Source: Virgibacillus proomii (GTDB taxonomy: Bacteria > Bacillota > Bacilli > Bacillales > Amphibacillaceae). From it: a stretch of DNA of 64,000 bases. Positions 39,684-48,414 of this stretch are shown in pieces. The first letter of the stretch is position 1; each line of letters starts with the position of its first letter. The notes below the pieces were generated by a model, which ran no database searches, was not told the DNA's origin, and saw only the letters and a list, made by a program, of their open reading frames with translations. The position numbers and the translations under genes are program-made. Location of the stretch: NCBI RefSeq assembly GCF_018916875.1, contig NZ_JAHLNO010000019.1, forward strand, positions 744,001 through 808,000, read 5' to 3'.

Positions 39684-41510
39684 ATGGTTGAATCTATTCT
39701 CGAATTATTTACAACCGAACAAAAAGCAGAAGCGATTTTAGCTAATCCAATTGTGGAGCTTATTTTTATTATTTTATTTTCTGCTTTTGTTTTAGCGCTA
39801 ATTGTCCACTTAACTATATTTCGTAAGCTCAAACATATTAGAAACTATTTAAAGAATACTGGGCGTATGGATATTGAACCAGTCTTATCATTTAAAGAAC
39901 AATATGAAATTCAACAGCAACAAGAAACGGTAAGGGTGGAAACGTTTGTGCAAGAAAAGTTTGCAAGTTTCCGTATGTTTCATATACCAATTATCAGTTT
40001 AATCAAGATGATTCAAATGACCGTTTCCGTATTTATCCTTCTCGGCGTACTAGGAACATTTATCGGGTTAACCTCCTCACTAGGTAGTATTAATTTAGCA
40101 GGAAATGAGATAGTTGAGGGGGTGGCAAATGTATTAGCAGGCATTGATGTTGCTTTTTACACAAGTATCGCAGGAATGGGATTTTCTTTAATTATGACAG
40201 TATTGATAAAAGTGTTAAATACGGAATTTATGCTAACAGATATTATGCTAATGACGGAAACAAAGTTGGAAGGTACACAAGAAAATGGCTTAAACCGCTT
40301 GATTACTGTATCGGAAGCCATTAATGATTCCATCTTACATTTAACAGAAACAAATCAGCAATCCTTTCAGACGATTGAATTTGCTTTTAAAGATTTTCAG
40401 GACTATACAACTGGTCTTCAACAATCAGCCAAAGATTTGGCATCCTTTAACGATGGACTCGCAACCAACCTTAAAGACTTCCAGCAATTGTTTCATAATA
40501 TGAAAAGTGTAACGGAAGATATTACAACTGGTACGAATCAATTAAACGATAATTTCGCTACACTGTTTACTTACTTTAAACGAATGGATAAAAGAAATGA
40601 GCGAATGATGCAAGCATTAGAAAATACGTTTGAAAAGACAAGAGAACAAGCGAGAACGCAGCTTGATATATTGCGGCAATTTGAATCATCGATGGATGAA
40701 ATCAAACAGTTCACTACTTCTTTATTGAATGAACAAGTAACTCTAAAAGCTGCATTTACAAGTATTCAGGCACAAAGCAAAGATCTCGTTAAGCAAATGG
40801 AGAAACAAAATAAAGAATTTAAAACTGTATTTGGTACAGATATTTCCACGAAGTTAACAGGGGTTATTTCCCAGTTACACGAACTTTCCGGAGTATTCGA
40901 TCATATGGGAGATTCATTGATAAAGCTTCCGGAAGCTCTTGATGTGGTTAATCAAACACAAGCTGAATATAAACATCTGTTAACGGATCGCTTTCAAGAT
41001 TTAAAGGAATTTAATCGTACCTTTCATCATCATTTAAAATCACATGCAACGAACATGTTATCGTTTGAAAAGCAAATGAAGGATGCAACTGGCACATATG
41101 AACAAATGGCTATGAAAAACAGTCAGTTTATTCAAGAAATCAACACAACAATGACAGAAATGAATCAAATTTATAAACAACAAGATACTCATTGGGAGAA
41201 TCAACTTCATGTTTTAAAAGATGCATTAATGAATTATGTAAACAATTTAGAAGGATCTCTTGGTCAAAAGCTGGAGCACGTTGCTCAATCTATCCAATCT
41301 TATCTGAGAGAGGTTAATGATGGGTTACGCACGGAATTTTATCAACGCCGGAACGCAGAAAACAGCCAACAAAGTCAAGAAAGGTTTATCCAGCAAACAT
41401 TACAAGAACTCGGTCGTGAAATTCAAATTTTAAATCAACATTTAGCTGCTTTATCACAGCGAACTTACTCGCAAAATAATCAAATAAGGTTGAATCAAAA
41501 TGAATTCTAA
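39684..41510 (+). CDS. MotA/TolQ/ExbB-type channel with long coiled-coil tail (ZorA-like)
   Basis: A 608-residue protein. The N-terminal part has three clear membrane spans (about 23-45, 118-143 and 171-191), the last two with the MotA/TolQ/ExbB pattern (GVLGTFIGLTSSLG and AFYTSIAGMGFSLIMTVL). About 400 residues of helical, Gln/Glu/Lys-rich coiled coil follow. This architecture is that of ZorA in Zorya anti-phage systems and not of flagellar MotA (about 270 residues). ATG 39684 follows AGGGGG. Its stop overlaps the next gene by 11 bp; the two form a pair. A flagellar role is unlikely because of the tail. Confidence 0.82.
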   Translation: MVESILELFTTEQKAEAILANPIVELIFIILFSAFVLALIVHLTIFRKLKHIRNYLKNTGRMDIEPVLSFKEQYEIQQQQETVRVETFVQEKFASFRMFHIPIISLIKMIQMTVSVFILLGVLGTFIGLTSSLGSINLAGNEIVEGVANVLAGIDVAFYTSIAGMGFSLIMTVLIKVLNTEFMLTDIMLMTETKLEGTQENGLNRLITVSEAINDSILHLTETNQQSFQTIEFAFKDFQDYTTGLQQSAKDLASFNDGLATNLKDFQQLFHNMKSVTEDITTGTNQLNDNFATLFTYFKRMDKRNERMMQALENTFEKTREQARTQLDILRQFESSMDEIKQFTTSLLNEQVTLKAAFTSIQAQSKDLVKQMEKQNKEFKTVFGTDISTKLTGVISQLHELSGVFDHMGDSLIKLPEALDVVNQTQAEYKHLLTDRFQDLKEFNRTFHHHLKSHATNMLSFEKQMKDATGTYEQMAMKNSQFIQEINTTMTEMNQIYKQQDTHWENQLHVLKDALMNYVNNLEGSLGQKLEHVAQSIQSYLREVNDGLRTEFYQRRNAENSQQSQERFIQQTLQELGREIQILNQHLAALSQRTYSQNNQIRLNQNEF

Positions 41511-42192
41511 ATATCAGCGACTATTCAGGCAGGATCGGGATGAAGGACATTTTTGGCCCTCTTTTACAGATTTATTAACGACTATACTGCTATGCTTTAT
41601 TCTTATTTTTGTCGCAATGATGATTATTAAATCGTTGCAAATTGAAGAAATGAAGCGGACCTTGGATCAAATTATGGGGGTAAGAGCAAAGCTGGTAAAT
41701 GATTTAAAAAAAGAGTTTAGCGGGTCTAACTTAGGGGTTGAGGTGGATGAAAAAACTGGGGCGATCATTTTTAATACGGAGATTTTGTTCGAGTATGACA
41801 AAGCAGAATTGAAGACGGATTCTTTTACTTTTTTAAATGAATTTGTACCCAAATATTTAGACATTCTCCTGCAGGAAGGGTATGAAGAGTATGTGGCAGA
41901 GATTATTATTGAAGGACATACAGATCGGGATGGATCTTATTTGTACAATTTAAAATTGGCGCAGGATAGGGCATATAGTGTTGCGGATTATATTTTAAGT
42001 GAACAGTTTCCATATAAACATATTCAACAGCATTTAGAAAATAAACTAACCGTTAACAGTAAATCATTTTCAGATGTGAGAACAGATGAAGATGGCAAAT
42101 ACAGCGCCAAAGATTCCAGAAGGGTTGAATTTAAATTTCGCTTAAAGGATGAAGAAATACTTGATAAAACAAGAGAAATTCTAGGATCATAA
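41500..42192 (+). CDS. MotB/OmpA-type partner protein (ZorB-like)
   Basis: A 230-residue protein with one membrane span (about 25-46) preceded by Asp24 in SFTDLL, the position of the proton-binding aspartate of MotB and ZorB. The C-terminal half is an OmpA-like peptidoglycan-binding domain with EGHTDRDGSYLYNLKLAQDR. It overlaps the ZorA-like gene by 11 bp, so the two are co-translated and likely form a proton-driven complex. No zorC, zorD or zorE gene is nearby. A terminator follows directly. Confidence 0.85.
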   Translation: MNSKYQRLFRQDRDEGHFWPSFTDLLTTILLCFILIFVAMMIIKSLQIEEMKRTLDQIMGVRAKLVNDLKKEFSGSNLGVEVDEKTGAIIFNTEILFEYDKAELKTDSFTFLNEFVPKYLDILLQEGYEEYVAEIIIEGHTDRDGSYLYNLKLAQDRAYSVADYILSEQFPYKHIQQHLENKLTVNSKSFSDVRTDEDGKYSAKDSRRVEFKFRLKDEEILDKTREILGS

Positions 42193-42196
42193 AAGA

Positions 42197-42232
42197 ACAT
42201 AAAGGTGCTAGCCTTAAGCAGCACCTTTATGT
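42197..42232 (+). terminator. Terminator of the ZorAB-like pair
   Basis: ACATAAAGGTGCT (42197-42209) pairs perfectly with AGCACCTTTATGT (42220-42232). It starts 5 bp after the stop. Confidence 0.9.
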
Positions 42233-42244
42233 TTATATCCGTTT

Positions 42245-42330
42245 CTCCATTGTGGATAGCTTTTTTAAAAGTAGCTTCGTCTAGTCGATGCGTTCGAGCT
42301 ACAGTAAACTTCGATCCTCTTTCCTCTGTA
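42245..42330 (+). repeat. Degenerate family C relic
   Basis: CCATTGTGGATAGCTTTTTT, AAAAGTAGCTTCGTCTAG and AGTAAACTTCGATCC resemble the flank and end of the structured element at 56611-57050 (read on the opposite strand) and the copy at 49494-49590. Confidence 0.5.
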
Positions 42331-42370
42331 CATTTCATGTATGAAGTTTTGTTTGGTTTATCAAAACATT

Positions 42371-43213
42371 TTAAAATTCCTCATATACTGCAGGATCTTG
42401 GTTTTTTCTTCTGCCATCCGGCTTCGTTAATTTAGAAATGGCGTTCATTTCTGCTTCGGTTAAAGAAAAGTCGAAAATTGAAATATTCTCCAATTGGCGC
42501 TCGTAGGAAGATGATTTAGGAATCGCAATAGAGCCAAGCTGATAATGCCAGCGTAATATAATTTGCGAAACTGTCTTGTTATGCTGACGAGCAATATTTA
42601 CAATAGTTTCATTGTTCAATATTTCATTTGCACGAGCTAATGGACTCCAGGATTGAGTCTGAATATGATTAGCTGCATGCCATTTTCGCTGCTCTGCTTG
42701 GTTGAAAAATGGGTGTAATTCAATTTGATTAATACTTGGTTTTACTCCTGTTTCTTTTTCTAAACGTTCTAAGTGCTCCGGCAGAAAATTACATACCCCA
42801 ATTGAGCGAATAATTCCCCATTTTTTTGCATCAATTAAGGCTTGCCATGCTTCCACATACATATCTTGCTTTGGGTTTGGCCAATGAATTAAATATAAAT
42901 CGAAATAATTCAAGCTGGCTCGATATAATGATTCTTGAATAGCGGTTATGGCCTTGTCATACGCTTGATAACGACCTGGAAGTTTTGAAGTAACCAGTAA
43001 ATCTTCTCGACGAACAGAACTGCGCTTGATTGCTTGACCGACTGCCCCTTCATTCTCATAGTTGTAGGCAGTGTCAATTAGTCGATAACCGATATTTATG
43101 GCATTTACTATCGCATTAGCCCCTTCATTTCCATTTAATTTGTATGTACCAAAACCGATAGTTGGAACTGTTAAACCGTCATATAATGTAAATTCTGGTA
43201 TGGTCTCAACCAT
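42371..43213 (-). CDS. Aldo/keto reductase
   Basis: A 280-residue NADPH-dependent reductase of the AKR superfamily (B. subtilis YtbE/YvgN type, AKR5). It has the catalytic tyrosine segment LIDTAYNYENE, the lysine in LVTSKLPG, the histidine in YLIHWPNP, and the cofactor loop AIPKSSSYERQLENISIFDF. AGGAGG precedes the ATG 43213. Such enzymes reduce reactive aldehydes including methylglyoxal. The gene is monocistronic. Confidence 0.94.
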   Translation of the reverse strand: MVETIPEFTLYDGLTVPTIGFGTYKLNGNEGANAIVNAINIGYRLIDTAYNYENEGAVGQAIKRSSVRREDLLVTSKLPGRYQAYDKAITAIQESLYRASLNYFDLYLIHWPNPKQDMYVEAWQALIDAKKWGIIRSIGVCNFLPEHLERLEKETGVKPSINQIELHPFFNQAEQRKWHAANHIQTQSWSPLARANEILNNETIVNIARQHNKTVSQIILRWHYQLGSIAIPKSSSYERQLENISIFDFSLTEAEMNAISKLTKPDGRRKNQDPAVYEEF

Positions 43214-43609
43214 ATCATAACCTCCTTTTATAACGTTACACTTTAAGCGTACAATGAAATAGGCAAAAAGCCAAATCCTGTAAAGACAGCGCGAAAGGAG
43301 TTACAAACTTCTGACCAGCTTATTTTAGGCGATCTTTTTCGCTTTATCCCGGATTAACCGGCTGTAGATCGTTCAGCAAATAAGCAGCCGGACAAGTAGA
43401 GTAAGAGATAGTAACAGCACGATTCACTTCAACAAATATCCGTGGGAAGGAAAGCTTTTCACGGATATTCGTTGTTTATCAAGTAAACCAATCTTTTTAT
43501 AAATCACAAAACTTTTATCGCTAAGTTGACCGTTTTTTTGATCAGGTTGAACAGTTTAAATTTCTTGGCCCTTTAATCAATGAACAGAATCTATGAAGTA
43601 CTCAATATG
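43214..43609. other. Intergenic region with one hairpin
   Basis: No gene is seen. AATATCCGTG (43436-43445) and CACGGATATT (43460-43469) form a hairpin without a strong T-run, possibly a terminator for the leftward regulator gene. Confidence 0.45.
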
Positions 43610-44230
43610 TTAAAATCCGATTAAAAATCGGCAATGGTCATTCCCTTCGGTTTTACAACTTGTCCGCTTTACATCTTCTGTTTGTAGAACTTTTTGAAAC
43701 AAAGACGTTTCACAGTGACAGGCTACTTTATATTTACTGGCCACAGCTAAAATAGGACAGTTATATTCAATCAATTCATATTTATTCGTTCCTATTTTTG
43801 CAACATCTGCCATATATCCTTTTTCATTTTGAATGGTTTTTAACTCTTTTATTTTTTCAATAGGTGATTTGTTTTCTAGTCGTACGTTATATTCATTTGT
43901 TAAGCGTTTTTCTCGATTTTGAAATAATTGCTCGATCGATTCTTCACCATACATCGCTTCTATGTCTTTAAGAAACTCAACAGCAAGACTTTCATAGCTT
44001 TTAGGGAAAAGCAATTCAGCGTTTTTGGTTAATATGTATTTTTGGATGGGTCTACCTATGGGTTGCTTTACTTCTACGGAATAGATAAGTTTTTCTTTTT
44101 CTAATATTGACAAATGTTTTCGTACAGCCATGTCTGTGATATGTAAGCATTTTGTAAGCTCTCCTACAGAGAGCCTGCTTTGCCTTTTTAATAAATATAA
44201 GATTTTATCCTTTGTGGACATTTTTTCCAT
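43610..44230 (-). CDS. SufR-like helix-turn-helix regulator with cysteine cluster
   Basis: A 206-residue regulator. The N-terminal winged helix (KDKILYLLKRQSRLSVGELT, then ITDMAVRKHLSILEKEKLIY) is of the DeoR/ArsR-like type of SufR. The C-terminal domain carries four closely spaced cysteines: YNCPILAVA, ACHCETS, RTSCKTEG and DHCRFLI, the layout used for Fe-S binding in SufR-type proteins. The gene is divergent from a flavin reductase gene. A 24-bp palindrome (44389-44412) lies between. An oxidant- or iron-sensing repressor is plausible; the cofactor is not proven. Confidence 0.82.
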   Translation of the reverse strand: MEKMSTKDKILYLLKRQSRLSVGELTKCLHITDMAVRKHLSILEKEKLIYSVEVKQPIGRPIQKYILTKNAELLFPKSYESLAVEFLKDIEAMYGEESIEQLFQNREKRLTNEYNVRLENKSPIEKIKELKTIQNEKGYMADVAKIGTNKYELIEYNCPILAVASKYKVACHCETSLFQKVLQTEDVKRTSCKTEGNDHCRFLIGF

Positions 44231-44388
44231 ATAATCACCTAAATTGTATTTATGCTGTATATATTGTATAAAAAATAAAGAAATTATAAAAGTGAAAACT
44301 ATAAAAATAAAAAACTTTATGAATTATTTGCCTTGTAGGAGCAAATTAATTGCTATTCTATGAATGGTAAGCTATGATTTTTACATGC

Positions 44389-44412
44389 TTATTATACCAA
44401 TTGGTATAATAA
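44389..44412. promoter_or_regulatory. 24-bp perfect palindrome between regulator and flavin reductase
   Basis: TTATTATACCAA and TTGGTATAATAA abut to form a perfect 24-bp palindrome, with TATAAT-type -10 boxes on both strands inside it. It lies 159 bp before the regulator gene and 320 bp before the reductase gene. Confidence 0.6.
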
Positions 44413-44731
44413 ATGTGCGACAAATTTTTAGAAAATCAGAAAATGATTGTAGGTGCCATACTTTTTCTCACTTTAATGCTAATACTAGAAGTTCTCCAAT
44501 TTGTAAATCGGTTAAGTTTTTGCTCTTGCAATATACCGAATTTGTATCCATTTTTCTATATAATATGTTTAAAAAAATAAAAAATTATTAGAGCAAGCTT
44601 TTTTCTTTGGATTTTATTTGTTTGATAAAGTCATAATTTTAACTATAGGAAGCTATTGATGGAAATGCAAACAAGTGACAACGTAATATAATATTCAAGA
44701 GAAGAGATTGTTAAATCAGGAGGGAGCAGCT
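44413..44731. other. Intergenic region, no gene seen
   Basis: AT-rich leader before the flavin reductase. A 75-codon frame from 44364 lacks a ribosome binding site and has no recognisable sequence. The long leader might contain a second promoter. Confidence 0.35.
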
Positions 44732-45277
44732 TTGAAACTTGTTGGAGTAGCTGGATCACTGGTAGGTGAGAAAACTTCACAAGCAGTTCATGAAGTGTTA
44801 CTCGCCACTAAGCGTATTAATCAAAATATAGAGACAGAATTAATCGATCTAAAGGAATATGATGTTGAATTTGTTCGGGGAGCCCCATTAGCATATTATA
44901 ATAAAGATACGTGGCATGTCGTAAATACAATGTTAGGTGCTGATATTATTGTATTTGGTACACCTGTATACCAGGCATCGATTACAGGAGCGCTAAAAAA
45001 CTTACTCGATCATTTTCCTGTTGATGCGTTTAAAGGAAAAGTAACAGGAATTGTAACGACTGCAGGATCACATAAGCATTTTCTTGTTTCTGAATATCAT
45101 TTAAAGCCAATCCTTACTTATTTAAAGGGGTCGGTCCCTACATGTAGTGTCTTCATTCATAATGATTCATTTAATGATGATAATGAAATAATTGATCAAG
45201 ATATAAATAAAAGAATTATTAAGCTTGCTGAAGAAATGATAATGATCAAGGAACGGAACAGGGATAAATTAAATTAG
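44732..45277 (+). CDS. NADPH-dependent FMN reductase family protein
   Basis: A 181-residue flavodoxin-fold protein of the SsuE/MsuE family. FMN phosphate loop LVGVAGSLVGEKTSQAV is at the start, followed by TPVYQASITGALKNLLDHFP in the middle and IVTTAGSHKHF. The start is TTG 44732, set by AGGAGGG at 44719-44725. It supplies reduced FMN or reduces quinone-like substrates. It is divergent from the SufR-like regulator and likely its target. The partner monooxygenase is not in the window. Confidence 0.85.
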   Translation: MKLVGVAGSLVGEKTSQAVHEVLLATKRINQNIETELIDLKEYDVEFVRGAPLAYYNKDTWHVVNTMLGADIIVFGTPVYQASITGALKNLLDHFPVDAFKGKVTGIVTTAGSHKHFLVSEYHLKPILTYLKGSVPTCSVFIHNDSFNDDNEIIDQDINKRIIKLAEEMIMIKERNRDKLN

Positions 45278-45385
45278 TTAAAAAGGTAAAAAAAGTTTTG
45301 ATCAAAAATAACATATGAAATTTTTTGTAAGTTAAAATGTATAACATTTTAGTGCTGAGGATAAGACGACTCGCAAGGAATTTTA
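45278..45385. other. Short spacer before a family A repeat
   Basis: No gene. The old right end of the prophage relic may lie here. Reading the minus strand beyond the repeat, I could not find the rest of the integrase. Confidence 0.3.
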
Positions 45386-45545
45386 AATCCCGCATGTAAG
45401 CTGCCGTAAGACTCCCACTTCAAGACCTGAGTTGATACAAAAGGGTCTAAGTGGGAGAAAACGGACCTAAATGCCCGATTCGTTCAAGGGCCTTAGGTCA
45501 TACCATTAAGGTATTAACATTCAGTAGGAGAAGTTTCACTTTATC
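45386..45545 (+). repeat. Family A structured repeat, copy 7
   Basis: The head is complete (AAGCTGCCGT with ACGGACCT, partly worn). The tail hairpin has lost its 3' arm: CATTCAGTAGGAG runs straight into AAGTTTCACTTTAT. It abuts the truncated integrase gene. Confidence 0.88.
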
Positions 45546-46313
45546 GTTCGATAACTTCTTTCACTTTTAGGTGATCGTATACCATATTCATCTCTGGTAC
45601 GGTTTACAGTTATAGTTTTGGCTTCAAAACAAATGTCCCTCCACTGTAATCCAAACGCTCTCCCTTGCGAAACCCAATGAAAGCAAGCAATAATGTTAAT
45701 GTGTAGTTAGTTATTGAGAGGTGCTTCTTAGCAACTGGAAGAAAGATATTTAATTCTTCTGGAGCTAAGAAGTTTTTTCTGCTTTTTTCCCTTTTTGAAT
45801 CTTAATTTTAGTGAAACGATTTCTATCTAAGATTTCATCGACGACCGCAGCATTTATGGCGGCTTTAAAAATACAATGCAGGAGTTGAACAATATTTGGA
45901 TTCATTTGTTTTAAAAGTCTATTTATAAAAACACGTTTATAAGTTGTCTTGTCTAGTTCTGCTAACTTGTACTTTCCTAGTAATGGTTTAAAATATTTGT
46001 CAATGACAAATTTACGATGTTCTCTAGTTGATCTTTTCCATTCGTTTTTATGCGTTTCATACCAAATATCTAGCCATTCAGAAACTGTTAAATTTGATTT
46101 TTCTACCTGTTTAATATCGCCGTTCAGAATAGCGGTTTTTACTTCGAGTAAAGCTCTATAGGCTTCATTTTCTGATTTAAAACCTTGTTTATACTTTTCT
46201 CTTCTTTTCCCTAAAGCGTCATCATATCTGTGTCTATAGCACCATAGCTTTTCTTTTTTTGCATTATAGTAATAGTACAACTCTTTATCTTTTTTCGTTT
46301 TATATAATTTCAT
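45546..46313 (-). pseudogene. Phage-type tyrosine integrase, frameshifted and truncated
   Basis: The first 182 codons (to 45765) hold the arm-binding and core-binding domains: WCYRHRYDDALGKRREKYKQ, then WLDIWYETHKNEWKRSTREH. A one-base shift near 45780 then opens a second frame with LAPEELNIFL and LLLAFIGFRKGE, which holds the first catalytic arginine. A further shift gives EAKTITVNRTRDEYG and ends at SYRTI, exactly where the family A repeat starts. The rest of the catalytic domain, including the tyrosine, is absent. The gene is dead. Confidence 0.85.
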
Positions 46314-46423
46314 TCATGATTCATCCCTTCTTATGCGTGGACAGATGTATTAAAAAGGGAGGAATATCTCGTTTCGGAATTGTTTAGGTACCACCTCCTC
46401 CAATCGGGAACGTTTGTTTGGTT

Positions 46424-46841
46424 TTAAGCGTAAAATTTTTTAATGAGTAGTTGCTCGGGTATGCCGTAGTTTTCTACAGCTTCATTTATAGTAATCGGAC
46501 TAACAATTTCCCTAGAAAGTATTAGCTCAGGCTGTAAACGTATTTGCTTCGATTTCTATCTTATCGGTAGAAAAAATGTACTGGACTTTAAAAAAGACGT
46601 ATTGCTATTCGGATGCTAAATAGCATGTCCGAGTTCATGAACGCATGTGAAAATTTGCTGCTCTTCTAATGAATTTTTATTGATGTGGATAACTTGAAAA
46701 CGGTGAGACTTGCTGTCATAGCCAAGAAATATCACCCAAATTTTCATATACGATTATTATGTTCAATGTTTCTGCGATTTTAAAAGGATTATTAGTTTGA
46801 TGTTTTTTTACGAGCTGCCTCACTGTTTCTTTTATATCCAT
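46424..46841 (-). pseudogene. ImmA/IrrE-type metallopeptidase, degenerate
   Basis: The frame starts MDIKETVRQLVKKHQTNNPF and after a one-base shift gives HINKNSLEEQQIFTCVHELG and HAI, so the zinc motif HELGH is visible, then an in-frame TAG. A further shift leads to EANTF and REIVSPITINEAVENYGIPE and ends near 46424. At least three lesions are present. This protease cleaves the repressor in ICEBs1-like elements. It lies directly next to the repressor gene as in such elements. Confidence 0.78.
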
Positions 46842-46855
46842 CTAGCATAACTCTT

Positions 46856-47290
46856 CTAGTTACGATATTTCTTAGGCGTGAATTTCTGCTTCGCTAACCT
46901 TTTTGTTAATCGTAATGTATTTTCCCGCGACGAAATTAATAGTTGTCTATCTTCTTTACTTAAATCGTCTAACACTTTGCCGTCAAAAGCTGCGAAAGCA
47001 CTATCAACATCTTCACCATCAATTATTTTTTTAAGTTCTCTTTGGATCTCACGTTTATCTTTCTCGGTTAAGTCATAGTATCTTTTCTTATCTGTACGAC
47101 CGAGCAGGTAGTCAGTTGATACGTCGAAGTAATCAGTTATTGCTTTGAGTTTATCAGCACCAGGAGTTTGTGTTTTTAAACGATATAAAATGTTTTTTGA
47201 ATAACCCAATGCTTTTTCTAAATCATTAATGGAAATTTTTCTTTGATTGCATAGTTTTTTAACTATCTCAAACGTTGTCATCTCAACCAT
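46856..47290 (-). CDS. Xre-family phage repressor
   Basis: A 144-residue protein with an N-terminal helix-turn-helix (VKKLCNQRKISINDLEKALG, then YSKNILYRLKTQ; DYFDVSTDYLLGRTD closes it) and a charged C-terminal helical region. It matches the ICEBs1 ImmR/phage repressor pattern, with the ImmA-type protease gene directly downstream. The only intact lysis-lysogeny gene in this relic, it may still act on the divergent cro-like gene. Confidence 0.85.
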   Translation of the reverse strand: MVEMTTFEIVKKLCNQRKISINDLEKALGYSKNILYRLKTQTPGADKLKAITDYFDVSTDYLLGRTDKKRYYDLTEKDKREIQRELKKIIDGEDVDSAFAAFDGKVLDDLSKEDRQLLISSRENTLRLTKRLAKQKFTPKKYRN

Positions 47291-47435
47291 CCTTTTGAGC
47301 TAGTCAAAATAAATTAAACTTTTCGCATAAAAAAGTCAATACTATAAGCTGATTTTTTAGCTTATAAATTAAATCGAACGGAAAGAATGAGAAAAATGGA
47401 GTAAACAGGTAAAAACATAGTTAATTCTTAACGAT

Positions 47436-47570
47436 ATGCAGCAAAAAGATTTAGCGAAAATGCTAGGTATTTCAAGTGCTTACCTATCTGATATCTTACT
47501 TGGTAAAAGAAATGGTAAGAAAGTCAGAGAGAAAAGCATAAAAATTCTTGATTTAAAGGAGGTCCCATAA
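47436..47570 (+). CDS. Truncated Cro/Xre-like helix-turn-helix protein
   Basis: A 44-residue frame (MQQKDLAKMLGISSAYLSDI...) contains a complete helix-turn-helix recognisable from KDLAKMLGISSAYLSDILLG. Its N-terminus is probably lost: the frame should begin about 12 residues upstream and the sequence there (47400-47435) has stops. It is divergent from the repressor gene, the usual cro position. It ends with an AAGGAGG for a following frame that is itself broken. Confidence 0.6.
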   Translation: MQQKDLAKMLGISSAYLSDILLGKRNGKKVREKSIKILDLKEVP

Positions 47571-47571
47571 G

Positions 47572-47650
47572 TTGCCAATTGCTGAAATTAATATTGATGT
47601 AGACCAATCAGAAATAAGGTAGTATATCAATAAAAAGTTATATGAAGGTT
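47572..47650 (+). pseudogene. Phage gene remnant behind cro-like gene
   Basis: LPIAEINIDVDQSEIR runs to an in-frame TAG, then YINKKLYEG and a stop. AAGGAGG at its start shows it was once translated. The product is not recognisable. Confidence 0.4.
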
Positions 47651-47673
47651 AAGATCGAGCAGGCTATGAATCT

Positions 47674-47829
47674 ATTATGCATATTCATGATGAAGTTGTT
47701 CTCGATGTACCCAAGGAACAGGTTGACTTAGAGAGAGTTGAAAACATTATGAAACAGCCTATTCCATGAGCTCCGGGATTACCGTTAAATACGGATGGAT
47801 TTATATCGGATTATTACATGAAGGATTAG
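47674..47829 (+). pseudogene. C-terminal fragment of a phage DNA polymerase I
   Basis: The frame reads IMHIHDEVVLDVPKEQVDLE, containing the family A polymerase motif C (HDEV) with its catalytic aspartate and glutamate, then NIMKQPIP, an in-frame TGA at 47767-47769 (Trp in intact relatives), and APGLPLNTDGFISDYYMKD. Everything upstream of motif C is missing. Confidence 0.75.
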
Positions 47830-48038
47830 GAGGTCTAGGGAAGCAATTTATACGAATCCGGTGTGAACAACTTTTGGCTAACGATAATAGCTAAATAAAA
47901 ATTAGTATCAAATAAGGGAAACCTTGAGAGTGGAATATGTAACAGCACTACAAGATAGCCCTTTGCAACACATAAAAGACATCAAGAAGTGCTAAAAGTA
48001 ATGGATGGAAAAATGAGTATAAAGTAAATTGGACTTAC
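47830..48038. other. Spacer in the prophage relic
   Basis: No gene. Short frames with stop codons suggest decayed phage sequence. Confidence 0.35.
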
Positions 48039-48293
48039 TTAAAAGGTTTCATTTACTTCCCAAGACTCTACAATTTGTCTTGCAATCATAGGATCATATC
48101 CAGCGCCCATAAGATATGAGATTGCCGAAGATTCTCGTAAAGCATGGCTATAAGAAGTATATTGAGCTTCTTTTAATCCATATTGAACAATGGGTTCTAT
48201 GTTCGTTAATACGTTTTGTTTTAAATGTTGGGAATAATGATGTGGATTTTGATTTGTACGATACGGATTTTGGTAATAAAAATTGTGATACAT
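48039..48293 (-). CDS. Hypothetical small protein, Tyr/Asn/His-rich N-terminus
   Basis: An 84-residue protein. The first 25 residues (MYHNFYYQNPYRTNQNPHHY...) are rich in Tyr, Asn, Pro and His, in the style of spore coat or germination proteins. The rest looks like a small helical domain ending YDPMIARQIVESWEV. TAGGAGTG lies upstream of ATG 48293, a convincing start. It is not recognised and its orientation differs from the phage genes around it. Confidence 0.6.
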   Translation of the reverse strand: MYHNFYYQNPYRTNQNPHHYSQHLKQNVLTNIEPIVQYGLKEAQYTSYSHALRESSAISYLMGAGYDPMIARQIVESWEVNETF

Positions 48294-48414
48294 TTAATCA
48301 CTCCTAAAATTAAAGTCAAAAGTAGTATATGAGACATTTATCCCGACATAACGGCATTCGCCTATTATGTAGATTATTTTTAAATTTATCCAATAAAAAA
48401 AGGAGAGGGAAGAA

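Noticed and set aside
39684-42192. Flagellar stator genes motA/motB
   Set aside because: The first protein has about 400 extra coiled-coil residues and no flagellar genes are nearby; the ZorAB-like architecture fits better.
44364-44591. 75-codon frame before the flavin reductase
   Set aside because: No ribosome binding site, and it spans the palindrome at 44389-44412; composition is that of AT-rich spacer.
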